64,000 bases of DNA, taken from contig WBMV01003156.1 in NCBI GenBank assembly GCA_013396655.1, positions 372,001 through 436,000 of the forward strand. Direction: 5' to 3'. Positions 1-14,100 of the stretch are shown here, piece after piece; within the stretch, counting starts at the first letter, position 1; every line of letters begins with the position of its first letter. The translations under genes and the position numbers were made by a program. The notes under the pieces were generated by a model, which did no database searches, had not been told where the DNA came from, and saw nothing but the letters and a program-made list of their open reading frames with translations. The stretch is from Campylorhamphus procurvoides (lineage: Eukaryota > Chordata > Aves > Passeriformes > Dendrocolaptidae).

Positions 1-662
1 TTTATCTCTCTTAAGTATGGCTTTTGTTCTGATCTCCCCGAAGTCTGGGAGGGGAAAATACTGGTTTTTCTAGTTTTCCTGCACAAGGCAGGAGCTCAGT
101 CTCTCGTCGGAGCGAGGAGGACGTGGACACAGACACTGGGCTCCCAGCATTACTGGATACTGGATTTGTGTTCCTTTTTTCCTTTCCCCAACATCGACTG
201 TTTTCATCTGTGAGTGATCATAACTACTACAGAGCTTGCGGTAAGGAAAAGAGGTGGGGTAAAAACCCCGGTTTCCCTGCCCCTGCAAAGACCGGATTGC
301 TGTTGCTTTTGCTTTCCATTTCTCCTCTCACGGGAACCAACCTGGGAACTGCCTGCCACCTCCCCTGAGGGGAGAGCCCAGCCGGCCGGGTGTGACAGCG
401 CCACCTGCTGTCCGTGGATATAATTGCATTCCCCTTTTTTGGGGGTTAGCCAAGAGGACCTTTTTGACTGTTTTGCCTGTCATTTGGGGGGTGGAAGGAT
501 TTGTTGCAGACTGTTGTTGTTTGGTTCTTTTCTGGAGATATATATATATATATATGTGTGTTGTAGTTAAGAACTGTTATTCTTTTTTTTTTTTAATATA
601 TTTTTCCCTAATTAAAGTTCTGTTTTCTAAATTTAAAAGGAGAGGGATTATTTCTTGGCCAG
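1..662 (+). mobile_element. LTR-like repeat, 3' part, truncated by window edge
   Basis: This block is clearly richer in G and C than the AT-rich DNA after it and has a sharp change of character near 660. It ends in the manner of a retroviral LTR on the plus strand: a T-rich stretch, an ATTAAA polyadenylation signal at 611-616, then about 45 bases before composition returns to background. A dinucleotide (AT)9 run lies at 538-555. The text resembles a high-copy passerine LTR as I remember it, but the 5' end is outside the window, so neither the TG start nor a target duplication can be checked. The open frames of 60 to 90 codons inside it overlap on both strands and look like chance. It could also be another kind of high-copy repeat. 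Confidence 0.5.
538..555. repeat. (AT)n microsatellite
   Basis: Nine AT units in a row, followed by GTGTG, inside the LTR-like block. Confidence 0.9.
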
Positions 663-3600
663 CATAATATCTTAGTTCTCTCTTGAACTAAGACACCTGG
701 TAAATATAAACATGGCTAAACTAATTCAAGAATAGCCTCACAACACAAGAACCCAAATCACTTTTGTTTTGTTTGTTCAAAAGTTCTACTTATTCCAGGA
801 AATGTCTTTTTTGCCAGTTTGGGTTACCTGCCCTAGCCATGTCCCCCACCAACCTTTTACCCACTCCTAGCTGCCTTGATAGTCAGAGAGTGGAGTACAA
901 AAATGAGAAAGCCTTGAGTCTGTGTAGGAAATGCTCAGCAAGCATCAAAACATTGATGTGTTACCAACACTGTTTTAGTCACAAATCCAAAACATCATCC
1001 AAGTTGCTATGAGAGTTAACTCTAGCACAGTCAGACATAGACCAGGATTTCAGATCAAACACATTTAATTCAAAACAAAGTATATTCTCCACGAATTTAT
1101 TCAGGTTTAGTGCTCATTTGGCAGTGAGTTTTATATATTGACTCATATCTTTTCATGGATATATCAAGTTCCTTTCTAAATAGGGCCTATGCAAAGTCCT
1201 CAAAGTGTATGTTTTGAAGACTGCTTTCAAATAAAAGTAGTTCCACATTAAAAAAAAAGATGTGTTGCAAGATTTTGGGTTTATCACCAGTTGCTAGAAT
1301 GTACAAGTACAATAAGTTAATATGAAGCTTGTCTCTCAGTTATCTAATGGCTGTACAAGCAGAATGTCTAATAAGTACAATTACATCATATAATTGCATA
1401 AGAATAGCTGTGCAGAGTGGGAATAGACAAAGTCTTATATCAGAAACAACACTGAAATGAATAGAATGGAAATAGTATTCTATTCTTGCATTATATCCAT
1501 GAGGAGCAAAGCAGAGTTATTAAAAGTGTGGCAATAATTATATGGCATTCTTAGCTTCTTAGTTGTGTGAGAAAAATCTTACCAGCATACCCTGCTCAAT
1601 CAACATAAGGCAAAAGAGTGATGAAGTTTTTTGTATTAATGTGCAGAGTAATCATGGCAAGCAACATAAGGCTGGGTTTCCTAGATATCGCTACTGTCAT
1701 CATAGTTCCTACTTTGCTCGTTCAGAAAGCAAGCTATTACCATTAATATTTTTCCATTATAAGAGACACAATAATATGTAAATAATATAACTGTCACAGC
1801 ATCTATTCCAAGAATCTTTTTTAAAATTACCTTTTCTGTAATCAAATGCAACACGACACCTGAAGGTTTCTTTTTGCTTATGTATCACCTAAATGGAAAC
1901 CCCACGGAAATGTGAGCAAATTTCAATCCCTTTCATAGCTTTGGAGTAGTGCATGGCTTTATAGGTATTCCTCACTTAAGTGAATTTTGGTTCATCTTAT
2001 TTAGTGGGAAGCACTGCAGGTGCATTGTTTGCTACAAAGCAGTTGTATGCTGATATTTTTTCTTCTAAATGCAAGTGTTTAATTTAATGGGTCCCACTCA
2101 AAATAGCCTTTCAACTTTCTACAGATTTTCAAAACCAGATTTTTAATCTCCTCGGATTTAATGTTTAAAGGCAAACATTTTTTATGTCTCCAAACAAACA
2201 AACAAACTATTTCCGTTTACAAATTGCATATTTTGTTGTTTTCTAGGGGAGATAACACCTGCCCCAAAGATCCTGCAAAAACACCTGCAGAGGGTGTTTC
2301 CTGTTATTTATAAAACAAACCCCTGTCATTCAGTGAAGTAGGAGAAATAGACAGTAGTGCCTTTTAGTGTTATTTAAGTGGTATTCTTGGCTGTTTAAAT
2401 TTGGAAACCAGCACAATGCTGCAGTGAGTATATCATTAGTAAGTGGTGCCTAAAAGCGGGCAAAGATGATTAGGCAATTGAACATTGACAACTTTGATTT
2501 ATGTGTTGCTGTAAAAGCTAGAGGAGAATGGATGTCTCTTCTGAAATTAGAAAAAGGAAATACTAAAAGTAGGTGACATTTCATGGTGTTAGCTAAAGAA
2601 GCAATATCATATTTCCTCTTCCTCTCTTACAGGGATCTTTCCAGATCAGATTCCGCTGTGCAGCCTTCCTCCTATCCCATCCTTAGTCAGCATAAGATGC
2701 TTTAAATAGAGGGAGAACACAAAAGGGAAAACTTACTTGCAGATGAAGCTTTACCTAAAGTGGATTTATTCTCCTGTTCATAATATGCAATGATTCACAG
2801 ATATTTTCTCCACCTTATTAACCATTTTCATGTCTATTGGAACTTCTTGTAAACTGCTGGCATTAATACCACACTGTGGCAAAAATCATGTCATGTTGCA
2901 TTTATTTTCATACGTTTTAATTTCATGTTTCTTTTTCCTTGAGTGTCTGCTTGTTTCAGAACTGCAGACTGAAAAAAAAAGAAAAAAATTATAATCTACT
3001 AATAATACATATATTTGTATTTTAAATTGTGTAAACCATTTTAGAGTCCTCTGATACCTTCTATATTTCTAACTTTTATCACCACAACTTTTATCTTATC
3101 CACTGCAATATAAATACATTCTTATAATTATATTCGTTATTAGAAAACTGGTTGTTAGCTTCAGTCTTTCTTACACAGTCTAACATAGTTTTTTTCTTAA
3201 TCACTAAAGGTCATTGGTTTATATTGATGACAGTATGGACTTAATAAGTTCTTCTAGTTGATTCAGCTAATTTAACATGGTCAATGTGTACAACTGTTTG
3301 ACATCATCTCTTGTTATATATGCCGCTGTGTTTTTGCCTCCAGTGAGTTTTGACTACTATCCAATTCATATTTGACTACCATCAAATCCTCCAAAAATCT
3401 TTGTTGCTTTCTCTAATGAATAATTTTTTGATATGCCATTTTGCCATATTTTTTCTAGATTGTTATTGTCATAATCAGTATCAATCCTATCAAAGTTATT
3501 ATAGAGCATCCTATGTAAGTCTTCTGCTAAGATTGCTTTACTGTCTGAAGTTTGGGGCTTAGGAAGTGCTCTGCTGAATAAAGCCAGAAGTGTTCTCACC

Positions 3601-6600
3601 ATTGCTAATTCCAAGTTTCCAGGCTAAGTGAAAACCTCTGGAGGTCCTTCAAAAAGCTACTAACTCAATTGTTTGCTACTTGTCCACAGCTCTGTATGAA
3701 CATCACATTGTATGTCACATTCAGATCTGAGACATATTTCTTGGCAGTATCCCAGTGACAGTATCATTCTCTGTCTTTCCATTTACAATAGCAGAAGTAC
3801 TGAGTCTTTGAGCACGCTATGTACACACCCGCACTCAGTGCAGGGGGCATGAAAGTGCATAAATTATAAGATTGGCCATGGCACCAGGGCTTAGAAACCA
3901 ATTTCATTATTTCTGTTCACCAAAGCACTGAAGAACAACTTGTTCTTCTTGGAAAAATAATATCGAAGAGAGGATTTTTAATGTTGCCCAAACTTTTATA
4001 CTCAAAAAATCTTTTAGTGTTAGTTAACAGCAATCATAACTGTACTTGAAGTCAGAACCAAAATCAAATGTTAGGGGGCAAAGGGTTCTTAAAATTTGAA
4101 TATGTTCCTTGCATTCAGTGAGCAATGTATGAGGAACTACTCTAAGAATTCAAACTGCTAAATGCAAATTTTAATTTAACAGTAGTCTATTGATTTAAGT
4201 GCTGCTTAAGAGGAATCATGACTGTGTTGGTGTGTGCATATTCAACACCCTCATCAATATAAATGTGAATCAAGGAAAACTAGGTAATGTCTCTAAAAAT
4301 CTATTACTTATTTTGCATTCTCCAAAATCCATATTTTCCTCCTATTTCCTTGCAGGTTGCTTGCCTCTGGTATAATTCACTGATTTCTTTATTACTTGAG
4401 TGTCTTCAGACAGTTATTTGTTATTCAGATTCTTCCTCCGCTGTTTCAAGGGACCTTCATTGTTTTTTTGTTATCTTGTGAGGTTTTTTACTCTTTTCTC
4501 TTCCCTCCCCCCCCCATCAGTGTACTTGGTGATCTATTAGTTTCATTTAAAAAAACATTTCTACTTAATTAAAGGATATCAAATTGGATCAAACACCCCT
4601 AATTATTTCTCCGACTCCTTGCTTACTGTCTTGTTTTTGTTTAACGGTATGGAATTCTGTTCCAAATTAATTTTCTCTATACATATCTTTAATTAGCTGG
4701 TGTTCTAAATCCAAGAAGTTAAATTACCTTATGTTTCACTAACAAATTTTAATTTGCATTGTTACTTTCCATTTATTATCTTCTGCTGTTTTAAATTCCC
4801 CTTTGGAATTTTTATTTCACAAAGTTAAATTTTGTCTTGTCTTGTCTTGATACAACACTGAACTCAACTTGATACTCAAAATCAGTATATCACTGCATAC
4901 TTGAAAAACCTGCATGACTTATATTCAAATACACTCTCTTTTGTTCTCTAAATTATAATAATTCAAGAGGCCTGGGAAACCTGGTCCATGAGCCTCAATG
5001 TTCTGTGTGTGCTTAAAAATAAAAAGAAAAGTAGGCAAAGTAAATTGGTCTTGTACATAAGTGCAACTAAAAGGATAAAAATAAATTACTGGAATCGTGA
5101 AAAGGAATATGAACCTTTTCTATCCTCACACTATCCTTAGTTTTGTCATTGCTCTTCTATATAAAATCTATCCATCACAAACCCTTCCATATAAGAGGGG
5201 CTCTGTCCTGTTTTCATTTTTTAATAAAGTGAAAATAATTCCTAAGCACAAGCAGACACTTCTTTGTTCAAGGTTCAGAGAAAAAGAATATAACTCATAC
5301 ATTTTCATCCTATCTAATTTAACATGAAAGTATCTCACATTGACCTTAATAATACCTTGATAGCAACTAAGTTGATTATTGACTAAGTAAATCACTTTAT
5401 TCTAATCAGGCATTTTGATTTGCATTGACTTTCTTTTTATAATATTGAATTTCTATTGCTTGACTTCTATATGCTTTTCTGCTTTTAAAATCTTGTTGTT
5501 TACTTTTAAGCATATATATATGGCAATAAATATTTAGTGCTTATTGTAGCATTAGACTTCCTGGCACTGACACCAATTCTTGGAAATTGATATTAAATCT
5601 TCTTTTCACAAATATTCACATAGATTTCCACAGATTTATGACAAATCTTAATCTGAAATACTTTAAGCTGAGGTCAAAAAAGCTCGGTTACACGGTTTCA
5701 AATTTCCATAAAAAAAAAATCCTTAGACACTTCAAGATTATTAAAACACACCCATTTTTTCTCTGTGTTTTAACCCAGACTAAGAGTGGCCACTATCTTC
5801 AAAAATTAAGCCATAATGAATAACCACAGAAATATTTCTGCAGATATTGAATGCAGTCTGTAATTCTATGATCTGTGCTCATTCACATCATGACTTCTGC
5901 TTTTGCTTTAGTAAATTTTGAGACAGAAATATGATTATTTTAGGTGGTGTGAAATGAAACTTGACAGAGCTATTAAGACTTCTGTTATAACTGTTATGCA
6001 TCTGTATTTCTTTTAACTCCTGGGAAAAAGTTCCACCAAGACAAATATGAACTAAGAAAAGCCATTATGAAGTAATTGCACAATATACTTACCTTCTCAG
6101 TTTTGTCTTGGACCTTTTACAAATAGCATTACCTGAGAAAAAGATGCTCCAAATTTTTGATGGTTTGAAATTTTTCTTGTTAAATATGTTTATATTTTTA
6201 ACAAATCTAAGTAAAAATTCAAACTAAAGAGGGCTGAAAATCCTGTTTGTTCTATTACTCCCCACCAAGGTTATCAATAATAGATATTATCAGAAGCTAA
6301 AACTGAGAGAATTACACTGATACAAACATGTATCTGTAAAATGTCAATACAGCAAACAGAGAATCAAAAGACAAATTTCTATAGCTATGTAAGTGAATTC
6401 CCTCTTCAGAAGTAAACTTAAAGCCTAAAGTGTGTTTCGGTGTTTTGGAAGGTAAATGCCAAAGAACTTCACATTGAATAAGTAATTTCCTGCATTCAAT
6501 GGTATAAATATTAGCAGGGTTGAATTCTCTATTAAATATTTTTGTGGGTTTCATCTACCCTTTCTCAGGTGTATAGTCTTAGCAACATCAGTTAATAAAT

Positions 6601-7134
6601 TGCCTGTATTAACACTTCTATGCACTTTGATTGCTCTGTAAACAATTCCAAATGTTTGAAAAAAATGCTTCTACAGGAAAGGATTCAATATTTGATTAAA
6701 AAATAATGCAAAAGACTTTTTCCTAAACTAAAGAACTGATATTAAACAGATAAATTTGCCACTGCTGCTTATTTCATATTGTTTATTATCTTACAAAACT
6801 GAATCAATTACCACAGAACATCTTTATATGTCTTTTATTGACATTCTAAATTCTAAGCAGAATTTAATGAATGGACCAGGCTATATCCAGTAAAAGAAAT
6901 TTATTTTATTTTGTGATAAAAATATTATAATTTATTATATCTCTTGTAAAATCTTATGCATTTTATTCCTTTGAATGGTAGAAAAATCAATACTGAGGGA
7001 AAATATTACGAAGTTATTTATTAAAGGCATTATTTATATTTTGCATAGCATTATATTCTCCTTGTAGGTAGGCCAATATTCCTTTACAAAATGTATCCAA
7101 TATTAAGGAGAGTTAAGCACCACTTAAACCAGCA
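663..7134. other. Unique AT-rich DNA, no gene seen
   Basis: No recognisable coding sequence, RNA gene or interspersed repeat. It holds only small features: a 9-bp-arm hairpin at 670-693, a CAAA run at 2191-2207, a C9 homopolymer at 4507-4515, and a short (TCTTG)n run near 4829-4850. The open frames of 60 to 91 codons have no family features I recognise and several occur as overlapping pairs on opposite strands, as expected by chance in AT-rich DNA. Confidence 0.7.
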
Positions 7135-7300
7135 GATTGCCCAGCGTTGCTGTAGAGTCTCTATCACTGGAGGTTTTTATAAACGTCTTTGACAAACCTG
7201 TCAGGAACGGTTTAGGTAGAATTTATCTTGCCTTAGGGTAGAAATTAAGATGAGATGATCCCTTGAGTTTCCTTCCAGTCCAATTTTTGGTGATTCCTAG
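7135..7300 (+). mobile_element. CR1 retrotransposon 3' end, old copy
   Basis: The segment follows the bird CR1 3' region in order: a phrase like 'gcccag..gctgtagagtctctatcactggagg', then 'cctgtcaggaacggtttaggt', then 'gatgatcccttgagtttccttccag' and a remnant of the terminal ATTC-type tail. Divergence is high and small indels are present, so this is an ancient 5'-truncated copy, which is the normal fate of CR1 inserts. No coding part is included. A 125-codon open frame starts inside the tail and runs downstream; it is not a gene. Confidence 0.75.
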
Positions 7301-8834
7301 CACCTTCAGCAACGTTGTTTCTTACAACAGTGGGTATATTCGAGGAAGTGGAATGACCTATATCAACAATTTCCAAGGTCCTTTCCAAAGTCTTTACTAT
7401 TTACTAAGATTTTATTTTCTTGGAACTGTAGCAAACAAATTTGAAGAACAGATTTTTTTGCATCTGCACATATGTTTATGTACTCAGCAGCAGTTGTTGG
7501 CACTGAATATATTACTCTCTACGAATTTAGTCTTCCCTTTGTCTTTCAAGTATCGGGACAACCCACTACAAAAGAATGTCAACTCGCCCCCCTGTAACTT
7601 TTCTACTTTGTTGTTACAACAGTGCTTAGACTTATACTGAAGGTAAGGTGTGGTGAGATGGACTCAGCTGCAAAGGGAGGAGGCCAGTGGCTCACTGACA
7701 CAATGGCCACCACAATGTGCTGTTTGAACCTCAGCCATCAGCCTTTCTCCATCTCTGGGACCCTGTCTCCTGCAGGGCATCTCGTTGCTGGGAGCTCCTG
7801 GCAGCTTCTGAAGCTGCAGCATCATCTCCCCAACACCCAAAATGCCATGTCATCAGCCTTTTTATGTAGTGAAGTGGGCAGGAAGAAGAAACTCTAACTC
7901 CATTATCTTACCGTTCACATAAAAGTCCTTGCACAGTTTGCTGCTCAGTGACAGATTTCTAATCAACCAGAAACTTCAACTGTTTCATTTCTTTTCTGTT
8001 TCATTCTGCACTACCATGTGCTTCTCTTGATCTGCCATACAGAAATATTTTAATGACACTTTTTCAGTCCAAACATTTCAGACTCCCAGAAATCTACTTC
8101 TTTCAACTAAAATGTAGTCTCCCCCTCCCTTTTTTAAATTAATTCCTCTATCAATTAAATGATACTTTGAAACTCATGAGTGGTACTTAGTCACTCAGCT
8201 CCACTGACTTTTAATTAAAGGTGGGTGTCTAATTGCCCAGAGTGCAACTGAAAATTGCCCTGAAGTCTTTCTAATATAGACTCATTCCTTTATCAATCTC
8301 AAATGCCTTCTTGTACAGTAAGTTCCAAAGTAATCTCTGAAAAATCCTTAATCATTTTCATCAAAACCAAACAAAAGACATAAAGCCAGAGAGGTCGACA
8401 AGACTGTCACACCTCTCTCAATTTCTCTGTCAGTTTAGTATGACATTCATAGAGACAGTGTGCTCTGCTTCTGCAGATACCATTGAAAATATTCATTTGA
8501 CTTGAATAACATACAGTTAGTCCCATAAAAGGTATAAATTCTCTCAGAATTTATGACTTCAATAGTTGTTATTACTACCTATATTAGATCTTGTATTAAC
8601 CTTATTATAAATACTGTATTTTTAATAAAATGAAGCAGTATACTTAAATTCATCATGTTTTCACCTTGGGGTTTAATGCTTTTATTATGAACCTGAAATG
8701 ACACAAACAAATTTGGATAAACAAGTGGTTTATAATCCTGTATTACTCTCAACCCATGTTAGATTTAAAAAAAAATAATAAAAAAGGAACCAAATTTCTA
8801 TGCAAAACTTGAAGGTTTTGAGGAGATTATAGAT
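7301..8834. other. Non-coding DNA with a GC-richer unidentified patch
   Basis: Mostly AT-rich and unremarkable. The exception is about 7640-7880, which is GC-richer, with phrases such as 'ggaccctgtctcctgcaggg' and 'gaagctgcagcatcatctcc'. That patch could be an unrecognised old repeat or a decayed exon, but I see no splice-flanked open frame or family motif in it. Confidence 0.55.
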
Positions 8835-9130
8835 GTGTCTCTAAATGCACATCTCTTAAATATCTCCAGGGATTCCATCACTTCCCTGGCTATCATGTTC
8901 CAGTGCTTATTAACCCTTTTGGTGAGTAAATTTTTCCTGATATCCCATCTAAACCTCTCCTGGTGTAGCTTGAGGACATTTTCATTCATCCTATCGCTTG
9001 CTACTAGGAAGAAGAGACCAACATCCACCTCACAACAACCTCATTTCAAGTAGTTGTAGAGAACAAGGATCCCCCTGATCCTCCTTTTCCACCAGCTTCA
9101 TTACTCTTTGGATGTAATAATAGAGCAAAG
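8835..9130 (-). mobile_element. CR1 retrotransposon 3' region, inverted
   Basis: Read on the plus strand this is the reverse complement of the CR1 3' untranslated region, with hallmark phrases in order: 'aaatatctccagggattcc', 'ccctggctatcatgttccag', 'aatttttcctgatatccca', 'ctaaacctctcctggtg', 'agaagagaccaacatccac', 'gtagttgtagagaacaagga', 'ctcctttt'. The element is therefore on the minus strand. The far side (9131-9250) drifts away from anything I can match. It is diverged and non-coding. The pairs of 72-76 codon open frames overlapping it are shadows. Confidence 0.85.
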
Positions 9131-10637
9131 AAAATGAAATTGTTTTATTCAGCAATGATCCTCTAAATGGCTGAAAAACATCACTGCCCAGCTTCTCCAG
9201 AGTTTTCCTGCAGTGTTTGAAGAAAACGCATTTTTTAATTGTGTCCAAAATAAAGCTGGAATTAACAATGCAGTTCTCAATGTTCTCTAAGTGACACCAC
9301 CAACTCTTCTGTCAATTATCAAGCTTTGCTTCATATAGCTAAATGGAAACATAGTTCCTGCAGGAAAGGATTAGGAAATAAATGTCATGAAATAAAGACA
9401 GGAAGACTTAAAGATAAACATTCAAAAAATATTTCATGAGTTCAAGATTTAAAAAGATATCTTGCAAATAAAGAAACACAACTACTACTATTCAAAGCAT
9501 ATAAACATATATTAAAATAAAAATAACAAACCAACCCAACTAACCAAACAAAAAGTCCAACCAAAACCCCAGAGATATAATGTTAGAAGGTTGTTTATTA
9601 GGCAATTATTTTTGCCCTAAATGAATGTAAGAAGGTAATGGCTCACTAAGGATTATTAATATTTATTTAATAGTTGTTTTTATACAACTTACATTAACTA
9701 TAAAATATAGTTTGTTCCTTGCTCAGTGAGAACAAAATGGCTTTTTATTAAATTGAGAAGGTGGTGGAAAAAATCAAATGCCAAAGAGGAGCAGTAATTC
9801 AGAAAGCTAATGATCAAGGCAGTACAAAATTAAGTGTTTTTGTTTTCCTGACTTTTTAATCAAATATTTTTCAGATGTCATCACATATAAACGTGTTTAA
9901 TTGATATTGTAGAAATTGTAGGGGTTTTTTAATGGAAAAGGAGGTTTTGAAAATTTATAATTCCATGTTTATCATAGTCAAAATGGTGGAAAACAATTGA
10001 AAATTCTGATAGAGATGAAAAGAATGCAACATACTTCATGATCTATTATTTCTATATGGCTGATTTTATTAAGCATTTATTTATTTTATTCCTCCTTTAA
10101 TTTCCATCTCATCCTACTTAATAATTATGGCACCTATAATAAGGATTAATTTTTATTTGGATTTTAGAAAAAATGTGGCTTGCCACGTGAAAAAACCTGA
10201 GATGCTGACTTGACAATTTTCTTAACATCACTTCCATTGCTAATTTCTCCAGTGCTGACAGACTTCTTTAAAATGTCTTGCCTCCAGAAGCACAAAATCC
10301 TCACCTTGTTTTAGCCTACCAGTAATGTCTTTTTGTAATTAAAGAGATGAAAAAATCAACTATCAGATCTGCTTTCAGTTAGTGATCAGTTTTGTTTGAA
10401 ACATCTCTTTCTCTGTTAATGTAGCAGTGAAAATTTATCCCAGACTACCTAAATGTGTAAAAAGCAATCAAACCCTAAACTTTATAGAATGTAAAATGAA
10501 TGGCAAATTGTAGATATTTGAGAACCCTTAGAATAGTTGCACTACTATTAAAATGGAATGAGTTGAAAATTTAAATTTTTACTATAGTTCATTTAACTTC
10601 TCTGCTGCCAATAGCAGCTAACTCCCTGGGATTTTTC
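9131..10637. other. Unique AT-rich DNA, no gene seen
   Basis: No repeat family or gene recognised apart from an A/C-rich low-complexity tract at 9521-9570 (AAC and CCAA words). The first 120 bases may be a decayed continuation of the neighbouring CR1. Confidence 0.6.
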
Positions 10638-11142
10638 CTTGGTAGGCAGCTCAGACCCACACTGCCACTTGCTCACTCCCTCACGTTGAGACTGGTGAAA
10701 GAATCAGAAGGGAAAAGGTGAGAAAACTTGTGGGTTTAGTTAAAGACATTTTAATACGTAAAACAAATGCTGCATGCCCAAGCAGAGCACTACAGGTATT
10801 CATTCACTCCTTCCCATGGGCAGGCCATCTCCAGGAAAGCCACAATCCATCATGTGTAAGGGTGACTTCAGAAGACAAAACACTGTACCTCTGAACCCCT
10901 TCCTTTCCTCTTTCTTTCCACAGCTTTTACTGTTGACTTCGAGGCCATATGAGATGTTCCTTTCCTCTGTTGGGGTCAGCTGTCTCAGCTGTGTTTCCTC
11001 CCAGCCTTCTCTCTGGCAGAGTTGGTGGGAGGCAGGCATTGCTCAGTAATAGCTAAAGCACCCCTGTGTTATCAATACATATTGGTCCCAAAGCATAGTC
11101 CCTTATCAGCTACTACTGAAGAAAACTAGCTCCTTCTTAACC
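10638..11142 (-). mobile_element. ERVL-like LTR, old copy, inverted
   Basis: Reverse-complemented, this reads through the same order of blocks as the LTR at 49151-49820. A GGTT..AG.AGCTAGTTTTCTTCAG start is followed by 'tattgataacacaggggtgc', then 'tattactgagcaatgcctgc', then 'ggctgggaggaaacacagct' and 'acagctgacccca'. At the other end come 'aaaatgtctttaactaaacc' and 'gagtgagcaagtggcag'. Both ends have decayed, so neither a clean TG...CA nor a target duplication is visible. No internal retroviral sequence flanks it, so it is a solo LTR or fragment. The two open frames over it (91 and 79 codons on opposite strands) are fortuitous. Confidence 0.7.
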
Positions 11143-14100
11143 ATAATATTTGCAGCAGTAAATGTGAATATGATTTTTATCAATTTGTTACCTACTCAGA
11201 TATTCGAAAATTATTTATTTTAATTTCTTACATAAATTAATGCATTTCTATATAGAATTCATCATTTACAAGCACTACTGTTTTCACTATCCAGTTTTTA
11301 ATACAATATTGCACAAAGTATAAAAAGCATACATCATAAACCCCCAAATCATTATGCAGGGTGTTTCTGTGCCATAATCCTTTCTATTTATCACTATATT
11401 GGGCCAAAATGATTTTGTGAGGAGGTGCAGTTTTTATTTTGTTTTGAAATCTTGGAGGTTTTTTCATTTTTACCCAGAAGCTACAGAACCTGATGCTGGT
11501 ATAGAACATGATGCTGGTGTATACTCTGAAGAACTTAAACAGTATCATTTCATAAAGGTTGCCTTCATCTTAACTAACTAAAATACTAAATACAGTTTAA
11601 AATTTCTTCATAGAGCTTCCCTTCACCATTCCACTATATTGACTCTATTTTCTACTACACATGCCACTCCCTGTACCTCTTCATTCATTTGAATGGGAGA
11701 AAAGTCCCACTAAAGGTGGAAGTCAATGGAACTCTCTCAACTTGCAATATTTTTATAACTAATTACAACTCATCTAATTAGGAAACAGCAAACCTGCTAA
11801 AAATGAAGTATTGTCATCTATAACACCTCCCATGGTTCATGTTTCAAATGGGAGCTATTGATATTCCTGCTTCCCCTCCTAATAAGTGATCTAGATATGA
11901 TTGAAATATACCATTGCTCTATCAGTACAATATAGAATGGTTAATACAGGTAACAATTGTATTTAATACATTATTTTATATAGTGTACATTTTCACTCTT
12001 CTTAGGGCTTGCTGGCAGATTACTTCTTATTCCATGCAATGTGTGGAACAAAATTAATCTAACCTAACTTTGGAGTAGGTCAGAACAAAATACAAAAATG
12101 CTTTAACTGGATTTGGTTCTGCTTTCATTTGCTTGACCCGCATCCCAATACTTCATTACAAAACACAGGAAAAGTATACTGTGAGAAGGGATTTTTATCA
12201 TCCATACTTTTAAGGAAGCCAAAGTTGCTGCTGGCAACTTCAACATGCTTTGTATATTGATGAAACCTGCTTGTACTAAAAGTGTGAAATTATTTTTCAT
12301 TTCATATAGGAAAGTGCCAAAGCAACACAGATGTTCTGTTTAAGAGTCTGTGCTTAAATATTCTTTTCAGAGAAGTACAGTGTTAATTTCATCTTATACA
12401 AAGAAGAGGAAACATCTGTCATACAACACATTTGTTTTAAAGTATATTTTTTAATGTATCACACAGACAAATTGAAATGCAAGATTTAAGAGAATATATA
12501 CAAATATATTAATTGGGTGACAGTAAAAGTATTAATTTCCTAAATACATATTAATGAATATAGCTCCTTACAAGATACTATGGGAAGTACAAATTTCTTC
12601 AGTGGCTTCTGAATACATACTTGTGTATTTTATTTAGTTTTGTTTTGCATATCACTACTTTAAACATATTGTTACTGTTTCCACTATCATATTTAGAATT
12701 TCATTCCTCACTTTCAGTATTAGATGACTGTACAAGTAGTTCCTGATCTAATTATTATTCTATTTGCAAATGCAGAATTCCCTGTACCTGTCGCAGGTAT
12801 TACAATTAATGTTGTTTTCAAAGACTCCTTATTGGTTAATGCTACTCAGATGGCCTGGATGACCTCAATGTAAAGGCACCATCAGCTGGATGTGCTGCTT
12901 GTAATGTGCTGAGGAAACCTACTAGTTGGAGTACACCTTAGAAAGGAAACAAATAACTTGACCTGAATATTCTGACCAATTTACTGCCTGATAGGCTTGA
13001 CATCTGGGAAAGGTTTCTATTTCTGAGTAAGATTGCTAAAAAGCCACTACAAAACACAATCCATCTTCTGGAAATATTTGAATCTCCTTGACTTTTGTCT
13101 CCCTGAGTTGACCCAGTAACTCCTCACCGGTTACAATTTTCCTCAAAACAAACATCAAGCATAAGTTAAAATGTATTGTGATCTACCAAGTAAATTTGAT
13201 GTCAATGACTGTCAGGCACTCTTAACCCTCAGAGTGCTTTAGTATGAGTAACAGCTATGTAACCAAGACTTTGTCTTTTCTTAGTTCGTTGAAGAGGCTC
13301 AGATATAATCAGAAGAGATTATCTTCCACGGGGCAGAGTAGATTCTTCAAAGAAATCTATCACCCTTTTTATACAATGTGTTTAGGGTGAATAGCTGGCA
13401 GGAATGGTGTTAAACATGAGTTTATTCTCAGGGCAACTCTTTTGTGTATTGGTTTCCTTTGACTTCAATGGCTTTGAACAACAGTACTGTGAAAATATGG
13501 CTATGAAAGCAAAGCTATTAACAAGCAGCTCAACTGAAAGAGTAACAGGGATCCTTTTAGCTAAATGGCAATTGCTGACCATTAGTTACCTGACTCTGCA
13601 GTGAAAGGATAATGTTGACTTAAATTGTATTAAGTTACAGAAGTTTAAATTGTTTCTTTTCATGTCTGCAGTTTGTTCTCCCTCGTGTTCTTTGCTCTCA
13701 TTATTTTATTTTTTTTTCACCTTAATTGTATCCGAGCTGCCTTTACACAGGAATACTGGTAGAGATGGACAGAACAGATCCATTTCTTGACATAGGTGTT
13801 ATAGTTCTTGGCATAGCAAGAATATCAACACCAAGATGCTCTGAACTGCATTTGCTTTTTCTTGTTTTACATATGGACATCAGACTGAGAAAACTTGACA
13901 TCTCAACAGTTTATAACTTTTCAAATCTGATATAATTAGAGATGCAATTTTTAGAGATGGAGGAAGGGGAGAGAGTCTTTCTAGGAGACTCATCCTCTGC
14001 AATTTACTTTTATATTTTTAGTACAATTTTGCTGACATTTGGGTTCCTATCTGTTTTGGGAAAAGGAGTTCATGTAGGCACATGAATTTGCCTGCACTGG

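Noticed and set aside
7263..7640. 125-codon plus-strand open frame
   Set aside because: It begins inside a CR1 3' tail and has no domain or family features.
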